From: UBA1100 sp964533265
Lineage (GTDB): Bacteria; Verrucomicrobiota; Verrucomicrobiia; Limisphaerales; UBA1100
NCBI GenBank assembly: GCA_964533265.1
Contig: CAZHJW010000136.1
Location: 1-6,422 of the forward strand
Length of the DNA stretch: 6,422 nt
Direction: 5' to 3'
Shown here: positions 6,294 to 6,422 of the stretch, one piece after another
Position numbering within the stretch: the first letter of the stretch is position 1
How the letters are laid out: every line of letters begins with the position of its first letter
The notes under the pieces: generated by a model
The model's database searches: none
What the model saw: the letters and a program-made list of their open reading frames with translations, nothing else
What the model was told of the DNA's origin: nothing
Position numbers and translations under genes: made by a program

Positions 6294-6354
6294 CGTCTTG
6301 AGGTTTGCCAACTTCATCGGCTTTAGGCAGGATGCGCCTTTCTGAACCCTTTTC

Positions 6355-6422
6355 ATGAAAATGATACGTGTATTTCTTTTGGGCTTGGTTGTTGCGTTTA
6401 ACGTCGTTGCCAAGCAGAAGCT
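6355..6422 (+). CDS. Start of an exported protein, 3'-partial
   Basis: An ATG at 6355 opens a frame that runs to the window end without a stop. Its 22 visible residues are MKMIRV, then a hydrophobic run FLLGLVVAFNVVA, then KQK. This is a textbook signal peptide: basic start, hydrophobic core and a small-residue cleavage site near VVA. The ATG at 6361 is an alternative start two codons later. No clear Shine-Dalgarno sequence precedes either start. The gap from the PhyH stop is 61 bases and has no strong terminator, so it may belong to the same transcript. Nothing of the mature protein is visible, so no function can be given. Confidence 0.55.
   Translation, partial: MKMIRVFLLGLVVAFNVVAKQK

Noticed and set aside
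6325..6342. Hairpin AGGC/GCCT followed by a short T-run as a terminator after the PhyH gene
   Set aside because: The stem is only four pairs with a seven-base loop and the T-run is three bases broken by C, too weak to call.
6117..6413. A minus-strand open frame at the right edge
   Set aside because: It overlaps the catalytic C-terminus of the PhyH gene and the signal peptide at 6355, with a composition that looks antisense.

Overview
The window looks like a chromosomal segment of a diderm bacterium with roughly balanced GC content. It encodes an outer-membrane secretin, a probable lipoprotein and further proteins with export signals. The mix of a secretin with a long extra C-terminal region, a Sel1-repeat protein, an SMP-30/gluconolactonase-like protein and a PhyH-type dioxygenase is reminiscent of Verrucomicrobiota, Planctomycetota or Lentisphaerota. 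That placement is an inference from gene content, not from any marker gene. All genes lie on the + strand. I see no rRNA, tRNA, CRISPR array, transposase or integrase.

Region 1 (1-4014) is a probable two-gene operon. It starts inside a secretin gene whose 5' end lies outside the window. A 23-base gap with a clear ribosome binding site follows, then a 648-residue, membrane-anchored, all-helical repeat protein ending in Sel1 repeats. The secretin carries about 300 residues after its pore domain that I cannot assign. The second protein contains a diverged internal duplication of about 90 residues upstream of its Sel1 repeats. Together they suggest an envelope secretion or pilus-type machine with its own periplasmic scaffold, but no ATPase, pseudopilin or inner-membrane platform gene is visible.

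Region 2 (4015-4451) is a small independent unit. It has a promoter with a perfect TTGACA box and a 20-bp tandem repeat with palindromic cores over the spacer and predicted start site (a strong operator candidate). An 83-residue glycine-zipper lipoprotein gene and a short candidate terminator follow.

Region 3 (4498-6293) is a second two-gene unit. An exported SMP-30/gluconolactonase-family beta-propeller gene and a cytoplasmic Fe(II)/2-oxoglutarate-dependent PhyH-family oxygenase gene overlap by one base (TAATG), so they are probably translationally coupled. The last 68 bases probably begin another exported protein, cut off by the window.

No wholly new system is proven here. The items most worth a second look are the tandem palindromic operator, the secretin tail and its co-transcribed duplicated helical-repeat partner.
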